The translations under genes and the position numbers were made by a program. 64,000 nucleotides of DNA from Kineococcus endophyticus (GTDB taxonomy: Bacteria > Actinomycetota > Actinomycetes > Actinomycetales > Kineococcaceae), in contig NZ_JBFNQN010000003.1 in assembly GCF_040796495.1 (NCBI RefSeq), positions 1 to 64,000 on the forward strand, in the 5' to 3' direction. Under the pieces are notes generated by a model, which was not told the origin of the DNA, searched no databases, and was given only the letters and a program-made list of their open reading frames with translations. Below are positions 34,290-42,935 of this stretch, in pieces (within the stretch, counting starts at the first letter, position 1; the number at the start of each line of letters is the position of its first letter).

Positions 34290-35933
34290 TCAGAGCTCGG
34301 TGACCCGCCCGCCGTCGACGACGAGGCGCCGCGTCACGTGCACGGCCTCGAGGAGGCGGCGGTCGTGGCTGACGAGCAGCAGCGTCCCGGCGTAGCTCGC
34401 GAGCGCCTGTTCCAGCTGCTCGATGGCGGGCAGGTCGAGGTGGTTCGTCGGTTCGTCCAGGACGAGGAGGTTCACCCCGCGCGCCTGCAGCAGGGCGAGG
34501 GCGGCGCGGGTGCGTTCGCCGGGGGACAGGCTCGCGGCGGTGCGGCCGACGTGGTGGGCGCCGAGGCCGAACTTGGCCAGCAGCGTCCGGACGTCGGCGT
34601 CGGGCTGGTCGGGCACCTCGTCGCCGAACGCGCGGGCGAGGGTGCGCTCGTCCAGGAACGCGCCGCGGGCCTGGTCGATCTCGCCGACCTGCACCCCCGA
34701 ACCGACGGCGGCGGAACCGGAGTCGGGGTCGACGCGGCCGAGCAGGAGGTTCAGCAGCGTCGACTTCCCGGCGCCGTTCGGGCCCGTGACGGCGATGCGG
34801 TCACCCGCGTCGACGGCGAGGGTCACGGGGCCCAGCGTGAACTCCCCGCGTCGCACGACGGCCTCGCGCAGCGTCGCGACGACCGACCCCGACCGCGGGG
34901 CCGCCGCGATCGACATCTGCAGCGACCACTCCTTGCGGGGTTCCTCGACGACCTCGAGGCGTTCGATCATCCGGTCGGTCTGCTTGGCCTTGGCGGCCTG
35001 CTTCTCGCTGCCCTCGCGCATCTTGGCGCGGATGTTCTTGTCCGGGTCGCCCTTGCGGACGGCGTTGCGGACGCCCTGCGCCATCCAGCCGCGCTGCATC
35101 CGGGCGCGCGCCTCGAGCCCCGACTTCGTCTCGGCGTAGTCCTCGTAGGCCTCGCGGGCGTGACGTCGCTGCACGTCGCGTTCGGCGAGGAACGCGTCGT
35201 ACCCGCCGCCGACGACGCGGACGAGCTGCTGGGCGAGGTCGAGTTCGACCACGCGTTCCACGGTGCGGGACAGGAACTCGCGGTCGTGGCTGACGAGGAC
35301 GGCGGGGGAGCGCAGGTCGGTGACGAACCGCTCCAACCGGGCGAGGCCGTCGAGGTCGAGGTCGTTGGTGGGTTCGTCGAGCAGGAACACGTCGTAGCGC
35401 GACAGCAGCAGCGCCGCGAGCCCGGCGCGCGCGGCCTGCCCGCCGGACAGCGACGTCATGAGGGCCTCGGCGGACACCGTCAGCCCGAGGTCGGCGAGGA
35501 CCTCGCCGGTGCGCTCGTCGAGGTCGGCGCCACCGAGCGCGAGCCAGCGGTCGAGGGCGTCGGCGTACCGGTCGTCGGCGCCCGCGACCCCCTCGCCGAG
35601 GGCCGCGGCGGCGTCGTCCATCTCGGTCGTCGCGGCGGTGACCCCCGTGCGGCGGCCGAGGAACTGCCCGACGGTCTCGCCGGGCCGTCGGTCCGGTTCC
35701 TGCGGCAGGTACCCGACGGTCGCGGTCGGCGGGGACAGCGAGACGGTCCCCGTCTCCGGGTGGTCCAGCCCGGCCAGCAGCTTGAGCAGCGTCGACTTGC
35801 CCGCCCCGTTCGCGCCGACCAGGCCGACGACGTCGCCGGGGGCGACGACGAGGTCCAGACCGGAGAACAGCGCCCGCGTCCCGTGGGTGGCGCTGAGGTC
35901 CTTGGCGACGAGGGTGGCGGTCACACGCGGCAT
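34290..35933 (-). CDS. ABC-F family ATPase
   Basis: A 547-residue soluble protein with two ABC domains and no membrane segments. Each has Walker A (GANGAGKST and GPNGAGKST), a signature (LSGGQAARA and LSPGERTRA) and DEPTNDLDL / DEPTNHLDL Walker B motifs, joined by a long charged linker with coiled-coil character. ABC-F proteins act on the ribosome in translation control or antibiotic resistance. ATG 35933 starts the conserved N-terminus. Divergent from the methyltransferase gene with only 24 bp between starts. Confidence 0.92.
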   Translation of the reverse strand: MPRVTATLVAKDLSATHGTRALFSGLDLVVAPGDVVGLVGANGAGKSTLLKLLAGLDHPETGTVSLSPPTATVGYLPQEPDRRPGETVGQFLGRRTGVTAATTEMDDAAAALGEGVAGADDRYADALDRWLALGGADLDERTGEVLADLGLTVSAEALMTSLSGGQAARAGLAALLLSRYDVFLLDEPTNDLDLDGLARLERFVTDLRSPAVLVSHDREFLSRTVERVVELDLAQQLVRVVGGGYDAFLAERDVQRRHAREAYEDYAETKSGLEARARMQRGWMAQGVRNAVRKGDPDKNIRAKMREGSEKQAAKAKQTDRMIERLEVVEEPRKEWSLQMSIAAAPRSGSVVATLREAVVRRGEFTLGPVTLAVDAGDRIAVTGPNGAGKSTLLNLLLGRVDPDSGSAAVGSGVQVGEIDQARGAFLDERTLARAFGDEVPDQPDADVRTLLAKFGLGAHHVGRTAASLSPGERTRAALALLQARGVNLLVLDEPTNHLDLPAIEQLEQALASYAGTLLLVSHDRRLLEAVHVTRRLVVDGGRVTEL

Positions 35934-35957
35934 TCTCCCCCGGAGCAGGATGGGGCC

Positions 35958-36707
35958 GTGGCCACCACCGGACCCAGCGAGCCGTACGACCTCGACGCGC
36001 ACGCCCGTTCCTTCGGCGCCGCCGCGGACGCCTACGCCCGGGCCCGGCCCGGTTACCCCGACGACGCGGTCGACTTCCTCGTCGGCCCCGCGCACCGGGT
36101 CCTGGACCTCGGCGCCGGGACGGGGAAGTTCACGGCCTCCCTCGCCGCGCGCGGTCTGGACGTCGTGGCCGTCGAACCGTCGACCCGGATGCTGGCGCAG
36201 CTGCGGGCCGCGCTCCCGGGCGTCGAGGCGCACGAGGGCAGCGCGGAGGCGACGGGACTGCCGGACGCGTCGGTCGACGCGGTCGTCGTGGCGCAGGCCT
36301 GGCACTGGGTCGACCCGGCGCGTGCGGTGCCGGAGGTGGCGCGGGTGCTGCGGCCCGGCGGGACCCTGGGGTTGGTGTGGAACGTCCGGGACGAGTCGGT
36401 CCCGTGGGTCTCGCGGGTCTGGGAGATCGCCCAGCAGGGCAGCGAGCACGAGATGCGCGCCTCGGTCGACACCGTCGGGGACCCGTTCGGGGCGCCCGAG
36501 CACGTCCGGACCTCCTTCGAGCACACGACCGACCGGGCGGGGATCCTCGACCTCGTCGCCTCCCGCAGCTACGTCATCGTGCTGCCGCCGGACGAGCGCG
36601 CCGCGGTGCTCGACGGCATCGCCCGGGTCCTCGACGAGGAACTCCCCGACGGCGGCGCGATCCGGGTCCCGTACGTCACCCACTGCTCGCGCTTCACGCT
36701 GAGTTGA
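35958..36707 (+). CDS. SAM-dependent methyltransferase (class I)
   Basis: A 249-residue enzyme with the SAM motif VLDLGAGTGKFTASL near residues 50-64 and the post-I motif VVAVEPS, resembling UbiE/BioC-type methyltransferases. AQAWHWVDPARAVPEVARVLRPGG is typical of motif III and IV. The substrate is unknown. GTG start, divergent from the ABC-F gene. Confidence 0.88.
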   Translation: MATTGPSEPYDLDAHARSFGAAADAYARARPGYPDDAVDFLVGPAHRVLDLGAGTGKFTASLAARGLDVVAVEPSTRMLAQLRAALPGVEAHEGSAEATGLPDASVDAVVVAQAWHWVDPARAVPEVARVLRPGGTLGLVWNVRDESVPWVSRVWEIAQQGSEHEMRASVDTVGDPFGAPEHVRTSFEHTTDRAGILDLVASRSYVIVLPPDERAAVLDGIARVLDEELPDGGAIRVPYVTHCSRFTLS

Positions 36708-36849
36708 CTTGTGTCACAGGCAGTCACGGCGACACGCGGGCTGCGGCGGGTATCGCCCGATCGGCTCCGGAACCGGGTCCCGGTGGGGCAGACTCCCCCC
36801 AGGGTGCCGGGGGGCGCCGATCCGAGCGGGTGACCAACGGGGGTGCGGC

Positions 36850-37161
36850 GTGACCGTCGTGGAGTGGGAAGAGACCGGCGCGTGGGACGGGACCGGACCG
36901 GTCGTCCGCCGTCCTCGGGTGGACCGTCACCGGCTGGCCGCGGCCGGGCTGTCGGCGCTCTGGCCGGGTCTCGGGCACGCCTACCTGGGCCGCACCGCCG
37001 CCGCGGTGGCCCTCGTCACCGCCCAGGTGCTGCTCGTCGTGCTGACCGTCCTGCCCGAGGCCTGGCGGGTGACCCTGCCGGCCTGGATCGCGCTGGTGGC
37101 GCTCGCCGCCGTCGGGGCGTGGCGGGCGGCGCGGCGCCCGGAGGACCGTCCCGAGGCGTGA
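36850..37161 (+). CDS. Small integral membrane protein
   Basis: A 103-residue protein with two or three hydrophobic segments (AAGLSALWPGLGHAYLG, AVALVTAQVLLVVLTVL, PAWIALVALAAVGAW). The first contains a W-P-G-L-G-x-A-Y pattern seen in TM2-like small membrane proteins. GTG start, 50 bp ahead of the redox-signalling operon on the same strand; it may be co-transcribed. Function unknown. Confidence 0.7.
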   Translation: MTVVEWEETGAWDGTGPVVRRPRVDRHRLAAAGLSALWPGLGHAYLGRTAAAVALVTAQVLLVVLTVLPEAWRVTLPAWIALVALAAVGAWRAARRPEDRPEA

Positions 37162-37211
37162 GGCCCCGGCCGTCCCTTGACGGTCACTAGAAGGTCTGGG
37201 AGTTTCCGTCC

Positions 37212-38930
37212 GTGGCCCCAGACGACGCACCGGACGGTCCCGCAGGCGGCTCCGTCCGCCCGGTCCTGCTGACCGTCGACGACGACCCCGCGGTCTCCCG
37301 CGCCGTCGCCCGCGACCTGCGGCGCCGCTACGGCCGCGACTACCGCGTCCTGCGCGCCGACTCCGGCGCCGACGCCCTCGGCGCCCTGCGCGAGGTGAAG
37401 CTGCGCGGCGAACCCGTCGCGGCCGTGCTGGCCGACTACCGCATGCCGCAGATGGACGGCGTCGAACTCCTCGAAGCGGCCATGGACCTCTTCCCCTCGG
37501 CCCGGCGCGTGCTGCTCACCGCCTACGCCGACACGACGGCCGCCATCCGCGCCATCAACGACGTCGACCTCGACCACTACCTGCTCAAACCCTGGAACCC
37601 GCCGGAGGAGAAGCTCTACCCCGTCCTCGACGGCCTGCTGGAGCGGTGGAACGCCGAACCCGTGCGGCCACCGGACGAGGTCGTCGTCATCGGGGACCGC
37701 TGGTCGGCGCGCTCGTTCGCCGTGCGCGACTTCCTCGCGCGCAACGAGGTGCCCTACCGCTGGCTGCTGGCCGGCCAGCCCGAGGCGGAACGGCTGCTGA
37801 CCGCCTCCGGCCAGCCGTCCGACGGTGCCCGCACGTTGCCCGTCGTGCTGGCCCCCGTTGCCGACGGCTGTCCCGAGGTGCTGCTCGACCCCGACGACAC
37901 GACCCTGGCCGACCACGTCGGCCTGACGACCCGACCGCAGCGAGAGTTCTACGACCTCGCCATCGTCGGCGGCGGACCGGCCGGGCTGGGCGCCGCGGTG
38001 TACGGCGCCTCGGAGGGCCTGCGCACGGTCCTCGTCGAGGAGCACGCCACGGGCGGGCAGGCCGGGCAGAGTTCGCGCATCGAGAACTACCTCGGGTTCC
38101 CCGACGGGTTGTCCGGCGCCCAGCTGGCCGACCGGGCCCGTCGCCAGGTCGCCAAGTTCGGCGCCGAGACGCTGACGGCCCGAACGGTCACGGGTCTGGA
38201 ACGCTCCGGCGGGTCCCGCGTGGTCCGGTTCTCCGACGGCACCAGCGTCGCCGCCCACACCGTCCTGCTCGCGACGGGCGTCGCCTACCGGACGCTGGAG
38301 GGCCCGGGCCTGGCCGAGTTCACCGGCCGTGGCGTCTACTACGGGGCGGCTCTCAGTGAGGTGACCGCCTGCGCCGACGAGGACGTGTTCGTCGTCGGCG
38401 CGGCGAACTCCGCCGGGCAGTCGGCCGTGAACCTCGCCCGCGCCGCGCGCAGCGTGACGATGCTCGTGCGGGGCCCCTCGATCGAGGCGTCGATGTCGGC
38501 GTACCTCGTCGAGCAGATCCGCGCGCTGCCGAACGTCCGCGTCCTCACGTGCACCGAGGTCACGGCCGCCGCCGGCGACGAGCGGCTGTCCTCCATCACG
38601 CTGCGGGACAGGCAGTCCGGTCGGGAACGCACGGTGGACGCGCAGCACGTGTTCGTGTTCATCGGCGCCGCCCCGCGCACCGGGTGGCTCGACGGCGCCG
38701 TCCAGCGCGACGACCACGGGTTCGTCCTCGCCGGACCGGACCTCGTCGTCGACGGGCAGCGACCGCCGGGCTGGAACCCCGCGCGCGACCCGTACCACCT
38801 GGAGACGTCGATGCCGGGGGTGTTCGTCGCGGGTGACGTCCGCGCCGACTCGGTGAAACGGGTCGCCTCCGCCGTCGGGGAGGGCGCGATGGCCGTCATG
38901 CTGGTCCACCGCTACCTGGCCCAGCAGTGA
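37212..38930 (+). CDS. Receiver / glutaredoxin-like / thioredoxin reductase-like hybrid
   Basis: A 572-residue three-module protein. Residues about 16-140 form a response-regulator receiver: the DDD acidic pocket, phospho-acceptor Asp in VLADYRMPQMDG, Thr in VLLTAYAD and Lys in HYLLKPW. Residues about 155-245 resemble a glutaredoxin fold (VVVIGDRWSARSFAVRDFLA, TLPVVLAP) without its CxxC. From about 252 a thioredoxin-reductase-type flavoprotein follows (IVGGGPAGLGAAVYG for FAD, FVVGAANSAGQSAVNLA for NADPH, FVAGDVRAD). The redox-active CxxC is absent: the region reads YYGAALSEV. It should therefore be a phosphorylation-controlled NADPH flavin reductase with an unknown electron acceptor. GTG start; its stop overlaps the kinase start. 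Confidence 0.88.
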   Translation: MAPDDAPDGPAGGSVRPVLLTVDDDPAVSRAVARDLRRRYGRDYRVLRADSGADALGALREVKLRGEPVAAVLADYRMPQMDGVELLEAAMDLFPSARRVLLTAYADTTAAIRAINDVDLDHYLLKPWNPPEEKLYPVLDGLLERWNAEPVRPPDEVVVIGDRWSARSFAVRDFLARNEVPYRWLLAGQPEAERLLTASGQPSDGARTLPVVLAPVADGCPEVLLDPDDTTLADHVGLTTRPQREFYDLAIVGGGPAGLGAAVYGASEGLRTVLVEEHATGGQAGQSSRIENYLGFPDGLSGAQLADRARRQVAKFGAETLTARTVTGLERSGGSRVVRFSDGTSVAAHTVLLATGVAYRTLEGPGLAEFTGRGVYYGAALSEVTACADEDVFVVGAANSAGQSAVNLARAARSVTMLVRGPSIEASMSAYLVEQIRALPNVRVLTCTEVTAAAGDERLSSITLRDRQSGRERTVDAQHVFVFIGAAPRTGWLDGAVQRDDHGFVLAGPDLVVDGQRPPGWNPARDPYHLETSMPGVFVAGDVRADSVKRVASAVGEGAMAVMLVHRYLAQQ

Positions 38931-40333
38931 GCCGAGCGGTGAGCACGCTGACCCCCGAGGAACTGCGGTCCCTGTTCCTCTTCGAGTCCCTCAGCGACGG
39001 TCAGCTCGCCAAGCTCGCCGCCTCGGGCCACGTGGTGACCGTCGACAGCGGCTGGCTGTACCGCGAGGGCGAGGCCGCGACGTGCTTCTACGTCCTGCTC
39101 AGCGGGGCGGTGTCGCTGCACCGCCGCAGCGGTGCCGACGACCTCGAGGTCGGCCGCACCCGGCAGCGGGGCGTCTACTCCGGCGCGTGGGAGGCCTACC
39201 TCGGCGAGGACGCCCCCGCCGGGTACACGTCGTCCCTGCGGGTGCTGGAACCCGCGGAGTTCTTCGTGCTGCCCGCCGCGAAGTTCGGCCGGGTCGTGCG
39301 CGAGTGGTTCCCGATGGCCGTCCACCTGCTGGAGGGCCTGCGGATCGGGCTGACCGAGGCGATGCAGCTCACCGGCCAGCGCGACCGGTTGCTCGCCCTC
39401 GGGTCCCTCACCGCGGGCCTCACCCACGAACTCGGCAACCCGGCGGCCGCCCTGGCCCGCACCCTGCACCAGGTGCAGGACGAGCTCGGTTCCCTCCAGG
39501 CCGCGGTCGGCCGGCTCGCGCCGGGGTTGCCGGACGTGCCGTCCGCCGGGACCGCACCCGTCCCGGGAACCCCGCTGCGCCGTTCCGAGGCCGAGGACGA
39601 CCTGCTCGACGCCCTCGAGGAACGCGACGTCCCGGAGGCCGACGACCTCGCGGCCGTCCTCGTCGAACACGGGTTCGGACCGGCGGACCTGCCCACCGAC
39701 CCGGACGCCGTCGGCTGGTTCGCCCGGACCGTCGCCGTCCGCTCGCTCGTCGCCGAGGCCGTGGCGGCGTCGGCCCGGATCAGCGCGCTGCTGTCGTCGG
39801 CGGGCAGCTACGCGCAGCTCGACCGCGCCCCCGAACGCTGGGTGGACGTGCGCGAACTCCTCGACGGGTCCATCGCCATGCTCGGGGCCGGCGCGGGCCG
39901 GGCCGTCGGGGGCTCGCGGGTCGTCACCGACTACGCCGACGTCCCGCAGGTCCTCGGGCACACCGGGGAACTCACCCAGGTGTGGACGAACCTGCTCGAC
40001 AACGCGCTCGACGCGCTCGGCGAGGCCGGCGGCACCGTCACCGTCCGGGTGCGTCCGGACCGCCCGTCCGTCGGCGTGGGGGAGGGCGTGTGCGTGGAGG
40101 TCGCCGACGACGGCCCCGGCGTCCCGCCCGAGGTGCTGCCCCGCATCTTCGAGCCCTTCGTCACGACGAAGGACGTCGGCGAGGGAACCGGGCTCGGCCT
40201 GGACATCGCCTGGCGCGTCGTCGTGCACCGCCACCACGGCCGCCTCGCCGTCCGCAGCGTCCCGGGCGAGACCGTCTTCAGCGTCTGGCTGCCCGTCCAG
40301 CCGCCCACCGCCCCCACCACCTCGGAGGACTGA
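38927..40333 (+). CDS. Histidine kinase with N-terminal cyclic-nucleotide-binding domain
   Basis: A 468-residue cytoplasmic sensor kinase. Residues about 16-130 are a CRP/FNR-like effector domain (FESLSDGQLAKLAA, YREGEAATCFYVLLSGAVSLHRR). His167 in LTAGLTHELGNPAAA is the dimerisation/phospho-acceptor His. The ATPase domain has the N box (TNLLDNALDALGEAG), G1 (VADDGPGVP) and G2 (GTGLGLDIA). About 110 residues of charged, divergent sequence separate His and ATPase. Its start overlaps the hybrid reductase stop (GTGA), so it most likely phosphorylates that receiver. The signal could be a nucleotide or a redox ligand. Confidence 0.9.
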   Translation: MSRAVSTLTPEELRSLFLFESLSDGQLAKLAASGHVVTVDSGWLYREGEAATCFYVLLSGAVSLHRRSGADDLEVGRTRQRGVYSGAWEAYLGEDAPAGYTSSLRVLEPAEFFVLPAAKFGRVVREWFPMAVHLLEGLRIGLTEAMQLTGQRDRLLALGSLTAGLTHELGNPAAALARTLHQVQDELGSLQAAVGRLAPGLPDVPSAGTAPVPGTPLRRSEAEDDLLDALEERDVPEADDLAAVLVEHGFGPADLPTDPDAVGWFARTVAVRSLVAEAVAASARISALLSSAGSYAQLDRAPERWVDVRELLDGSIAMLGAGAGRAVGGSRVVTDYADVPQVLGHTGELTQVWTNLLDNALDALGEAGGTVTVRVRPDRPSVGVGEGVCVEVADDGPGVPPEVLPRIFEPFVTTKDVGEGTGLGLDIAWRVVVHRHHGRLAVRSVPGETVFSVWLPVQPPTAPTTSED

Positions 40334-40334
40334 C

Positions 40335-40685
40335 GTGACCGACCCGATCGATCCGACCGCAGCGCCGAGCGGCCCCGGCTGCGCCGACTGCGAGAGCGCC
40401 GACCCGCAGGGCTGGTGGTTCCACCTGCGCCGCTGCGCCGCGTGCGGGCACGTCGGCTGCTGCGACTCCTCGCCGGGGCAGCACGCCCGCGCCCACGCGG
40501 CGCAGCCGGGTCACTCCGTCGTGCGCAGCTACGAACCGGGGGAGGAGTGGTTCTACGACTTCGCGACCGACGAGACGTACGCGTCGGGCCCCGACCTCGC
40601 CCCGCCCCTGGCCCGTCCCGCCGACCAGCCCGCCCCCGGCCCCCGCGGCCGCGTCCCGTGGAACTGGACCACCCTCCTGCACTGA
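40335..40685 (+). CDS. UBP-type zinc finger protein
   Basis: A 116-residue protein. CADCESADPQGWWFHLRRC, then CGHVGCCDSSPGQHARAHAA with PGHSVV, is the zf-UBP pattern (Cys pairs and His ligands) that in eukaryotes binds ubiquitin C-termini. Bacterial members are stand-alone and their ligand is unknown. The C-terminus is Pro-rich. One base separates the kinase stop from this GTG, so it is the third gene of the redox-signalling operon. Confidence 0.88.
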   Translation: MTDPIDPTAAPSGPGCADCESADPQGWWFHLRRCAACGHVGCCDSSPGQHARAHAAQPGHSVVRSYEPGEEWFYDFATDETYASGPDLAPPLARPADQPAPGPRGRVPWNWTTLLH

Positions 40686-40699
40686 CGTGCGCCCTCCTT

Positions 40700-40847
40700 C
40701 CCGCGTGGAAAACACTCTTTCCGCCCTTCCGTCGCGGTTCTGAGGGCCGGAAGCACAACTCCCGCCCTCCTCGGTCGAGGGCGGAAGGTGTGCTCTGCGC
40801 CCTCAGGAGCGCACTCGAAAGGGCGGAAAGAGTGTTTTCCACGCGGG
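40700..40847. repeat. 148-bp foldback element with perfect 29-bp inverted ends
   Basis: The 29 bases at 40700-40728 (CCCGCGTGGAAAACACTC at the start) are exactly inverted at 40819-40847. Inside are nested arms: TGAGGGC (40741-40747) with 40799-40805, AGCACA (40752-40757) with 40789-40794, and CCGCCCTC (40762-40769) with 40777-40784 around a 7-base loop. The whole block can fold into one long interrupted hairpin. It carries no gene. It may be a MITE-like insertion, a structured RNA or an unusually large terminator of the UBP operon. Confidence 0.8.
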
Positions 40848-40899
40848 CCCGGTCCCGGCGGAGGGGGTGGGCGGGCGGTGGGGCGCTTAGGCTCGCGGT

Positions 40900-41040
40900 G
40901 TGAAGTGGGTGCTGATCCTCATCGTCGTCGCGATCGCGGTCGTGATCGCCGTCCGCAAGCTGAAGGGGTCCGGGACGTCGCTGCGCGACGCGGACCCGCG
41001 CAAGCTCAGGGACGAGTTCCGGAAGCACTCCGGCGACTGA
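40900..41040 (+). CDS. 46-residue single-span membrane protein
   Basis: GTG 40900 opens VKWVLILIVVAIAVVIAVRK, a clear membrane helix, followed by a charged tail (RDADPRKLRDEFRKHSGD). It overlaps the convergent DUF2238-like gene by 35 bp. Small proteins of this layout are widespread in actinobacteria. Function unknown. Confidence 0.6.
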   Translation: MKWVLILIVVAIAVVIAVRKLKGSGTSLRDADPRKLRDEFRKHSGD

Positions 41041-41590
41041 CGACCACCAGCACGACGAGCGCCACGGCCGAGCCGGTGGTGCCGAGCACCATGTCGCCGA
41101 GGGTGTCCTCGTAGGCGGTCTCGATCTCGGTGCCGTGACGGATGAACGTCCACCACTCGCCGATCTCCCACAGCAGCGCCAGCAACGCCCCGCCGCCGAC
41201 GGCGGTCACGGCCCGGACCCACCGCGGCCTGACCGCGACGAGCCCCAGCACGACGCCGAGCCCGAGCGTCAGCAGGCACCAGTTGCCGAAGTGCAGCAGG
41301 TCGTCCCACCAGACGACCCGGTCGTACAGGTCGAGCGTGTTCCCCGTGACGTCGACGAGGAACGGCAGCATGACGAGCGTGAAACCGCCCCACGGCGCGG
41401 GACGGGACCCCCGGTGCACGGCGAACCACACCCCGGGGACGAACAGCATCATCAGCGGGTAGAACACGAGCCGGGCGCCGAAGGCCTTCCCCGCGAACTG
41501 CGGCAGGTCCCGCGCGAACGTCGCGACGAGCAGTTGCCCCACCGTCAGGGCGAGGACCAGGGCGGGAACGGTCCACCGGTGCGTGCGCAT
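41006..41590 (-). CDS. DUF2238/YjdF-like membrane protein
   Basis: A 194-residue protein with five or six hydrophobic segments. It contains DRVVWWDDLLHFGNWCLLTLGLG and LLWEIGEWWTF, with conserved D-x-x-x-H and E-x-x-E pairs inside the membrane region, and TLGDMVLGTTGSA near the end. This pattern fits the DUF2238 (YjdF) family of unknown function. ATG 41590; 55 bp from the divergent permease start. Confidence 0.72.
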   Translation of the reverse strand: MRTHRWTVPALVLALTVGQLLVATFARDLPQFAGKAFGARLVFYPLMMLFVPGVWFAVHRGSRPAPWGGFTLVMLPFLVDVTGNTLDLYDRVVWWDDLLHFGNWCLLTLGLGVVLGLVAVRPRWVRAVTAVGGGALLALLWEIGEWWTFIRHGTEIETAYEDTLGDMVLGTTGSAVALVVLVVVSRRSASGTRP

Positions 41591-41645
41591 CCCCTTAGTC
41601 TTCCGCGGGGCCCGCGGCGGACGGGCCGGAACGAGAGGACGCGCG

Positions 41646-42932
41646 ATGGCAGGGACCACCTCGAGGACGGGCTGGCGGCTCCACGGTGACGGACGGTCGG
41701 TCTCCCCGGGTGAGGTCGTCGCCCCCGACGAACGCCTCTCGTGGGGCCGGACCGTCGGCATCGGGTTGCAGCACGTCGTCGCGATGTTCGGCTCGACGGT
41801 CCTCGTCCCGGCGCTCACGGGGTTCCCCGTCGCCACGACGTTGTTCTTCTCCGCCGTCGGCACCGCGCTGTTCCTGCTGGTCACGCGCAACCGGCTGCCC
41901 AGCTACCTGGGGTCCTCCTTCGCGTTCATCGCGCCGATCCTCGCCAGTTCGTCGGGGTCGGCGACCGGCGGCGTCCTCGTCACCGGTCTGCTGCTGGCCG
42001 TCGTCGGCCTCGTCGTGCACCTCGTCGGGTCGCGCTGGATCGACGTCGTCATGCCGCCGGTCGTCACCGGCACGATCGTGGCGCTCATCGGCCTGAACCT
42101 CGCCCCCGCGGCCTGGGGGACGACCGAGACCTCCGGTTTCCGGGCCGACCCGCTCGGCGGGATCGTCACCCTGCTCGCGATCGCCCTGACGAGCGTGCTG
42201 TTCCGCGGGCTGCTCGCGCGCCTGGCCATCCTGCTCGGGGTCGCCGTCGGGTACGCCGTCGCCGCTGCGCGCGGGCTCGTCTCCTGGACCGCCGTCGAAC
42301 AGGCCGCCTGGGTGGGCCTGCCGGAGTTCCGGGCGCCGCAGGTGCACCTGGACGAGCTCGCGCTGTTCCTGCCCGTCGTCTTCGTCCTCGTCGCCGAGAA
42401 CGTCGGGCACGTGAAGTCGGTCGCCGCGATGACCGGCCGCGACCTCGACCCGCTCGCGGGCCGGGCGCTGCTCGCCGACGGCCTCGCCACGACGCTGGCC
42501 GGCCTGGGCGGCGGCTCGGGGACGACGACGTACGCGGAGAACATCGGCGTCATGGCGGCCTCGAAGGTGTACTCGACCGCGGCGTACTGGGTCGCGGCCG
42601 CCGGGGCCCTCGTCCTGTCGTTCTCGCCCAAGTTCGGGGCGCTCATCGGGTCCATCCCGCCCGGGGTCCTCGGCGGCGCCGCGACGCTGCTGTACGGGAT
42701 GATCGGTGTCCTCGGCGCCCGGATCTGGGTGCAGAACAAGGTCGACTTCTCCGACCCCGTGAACCTCACGACCGCGGCCGTCGCGCTCATCGTCGGCATC
42801 GCGAACTACACCCTCACCACGTCCGGCGGGCTGACGTTCGCGGGCATCGCGCTCGGCACGGTCGCCGCCATCGGCCTCTACCACCTCATGCGCGCCGTCG
42901 GCCGGGCGCGCGGGACGGTCAGCGCGAGCTGA
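41646..42932 (+). CDS. Uracil/xanthine permease (NCS2 family)
   Basis: A 428-residue transporter with 12-14 hydrophobic segments. It has the NCS2 signatures GLQHVVAMFGSTVLVP, VFVLVAENVGHVKSV (conserved Glu in helix 8) and GGGSGTTTYAENIGVMA. It imports uracil or xanthine by proton symport. The TYAENIG form favours uracil (UraA-like), and upp is encoded 11 kb downstream. ATG start. Monocistronic. Confidence 0.9.
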   Translation: MAGTTSRTGWRLHGDGRSVSPGEVVAPDERLSWGRTVGIGLQHVVAMFGSTVLVPALTGFPVATTLFFSAVGTALFLLVTRNRLPSYLGSSFAFIAPILASSSGSATGGVLVTGLLLAVVGLVVHLVGSRWIDVVMPPVVTGTIVALIGLNLAPAAWGTTETSGFRADPLGGIVTLLAIALTSVLFRGLLARLAILLGVAVGYAVAAARGLVSWTAVEQAAWVGLPEFRAPQVHLDELALFLPVVFVLVAENVGHVKSVAAMTGRDLDPLAGRALLADGLATTLAGLGGGSGTTTYAENIGVMAASKVYSTAAYWVAAAGALVLSFSPKFGALIGSIPPGVLGGAATLLYGMIGVLGARIWVQNKVDFSDPVNLTTAAVALIVGIANYTLTTSGGLTFAGIALGTVAAIGLYHLMRAVGRARGTVSAS

Positions 42933-42935
42933 CGG

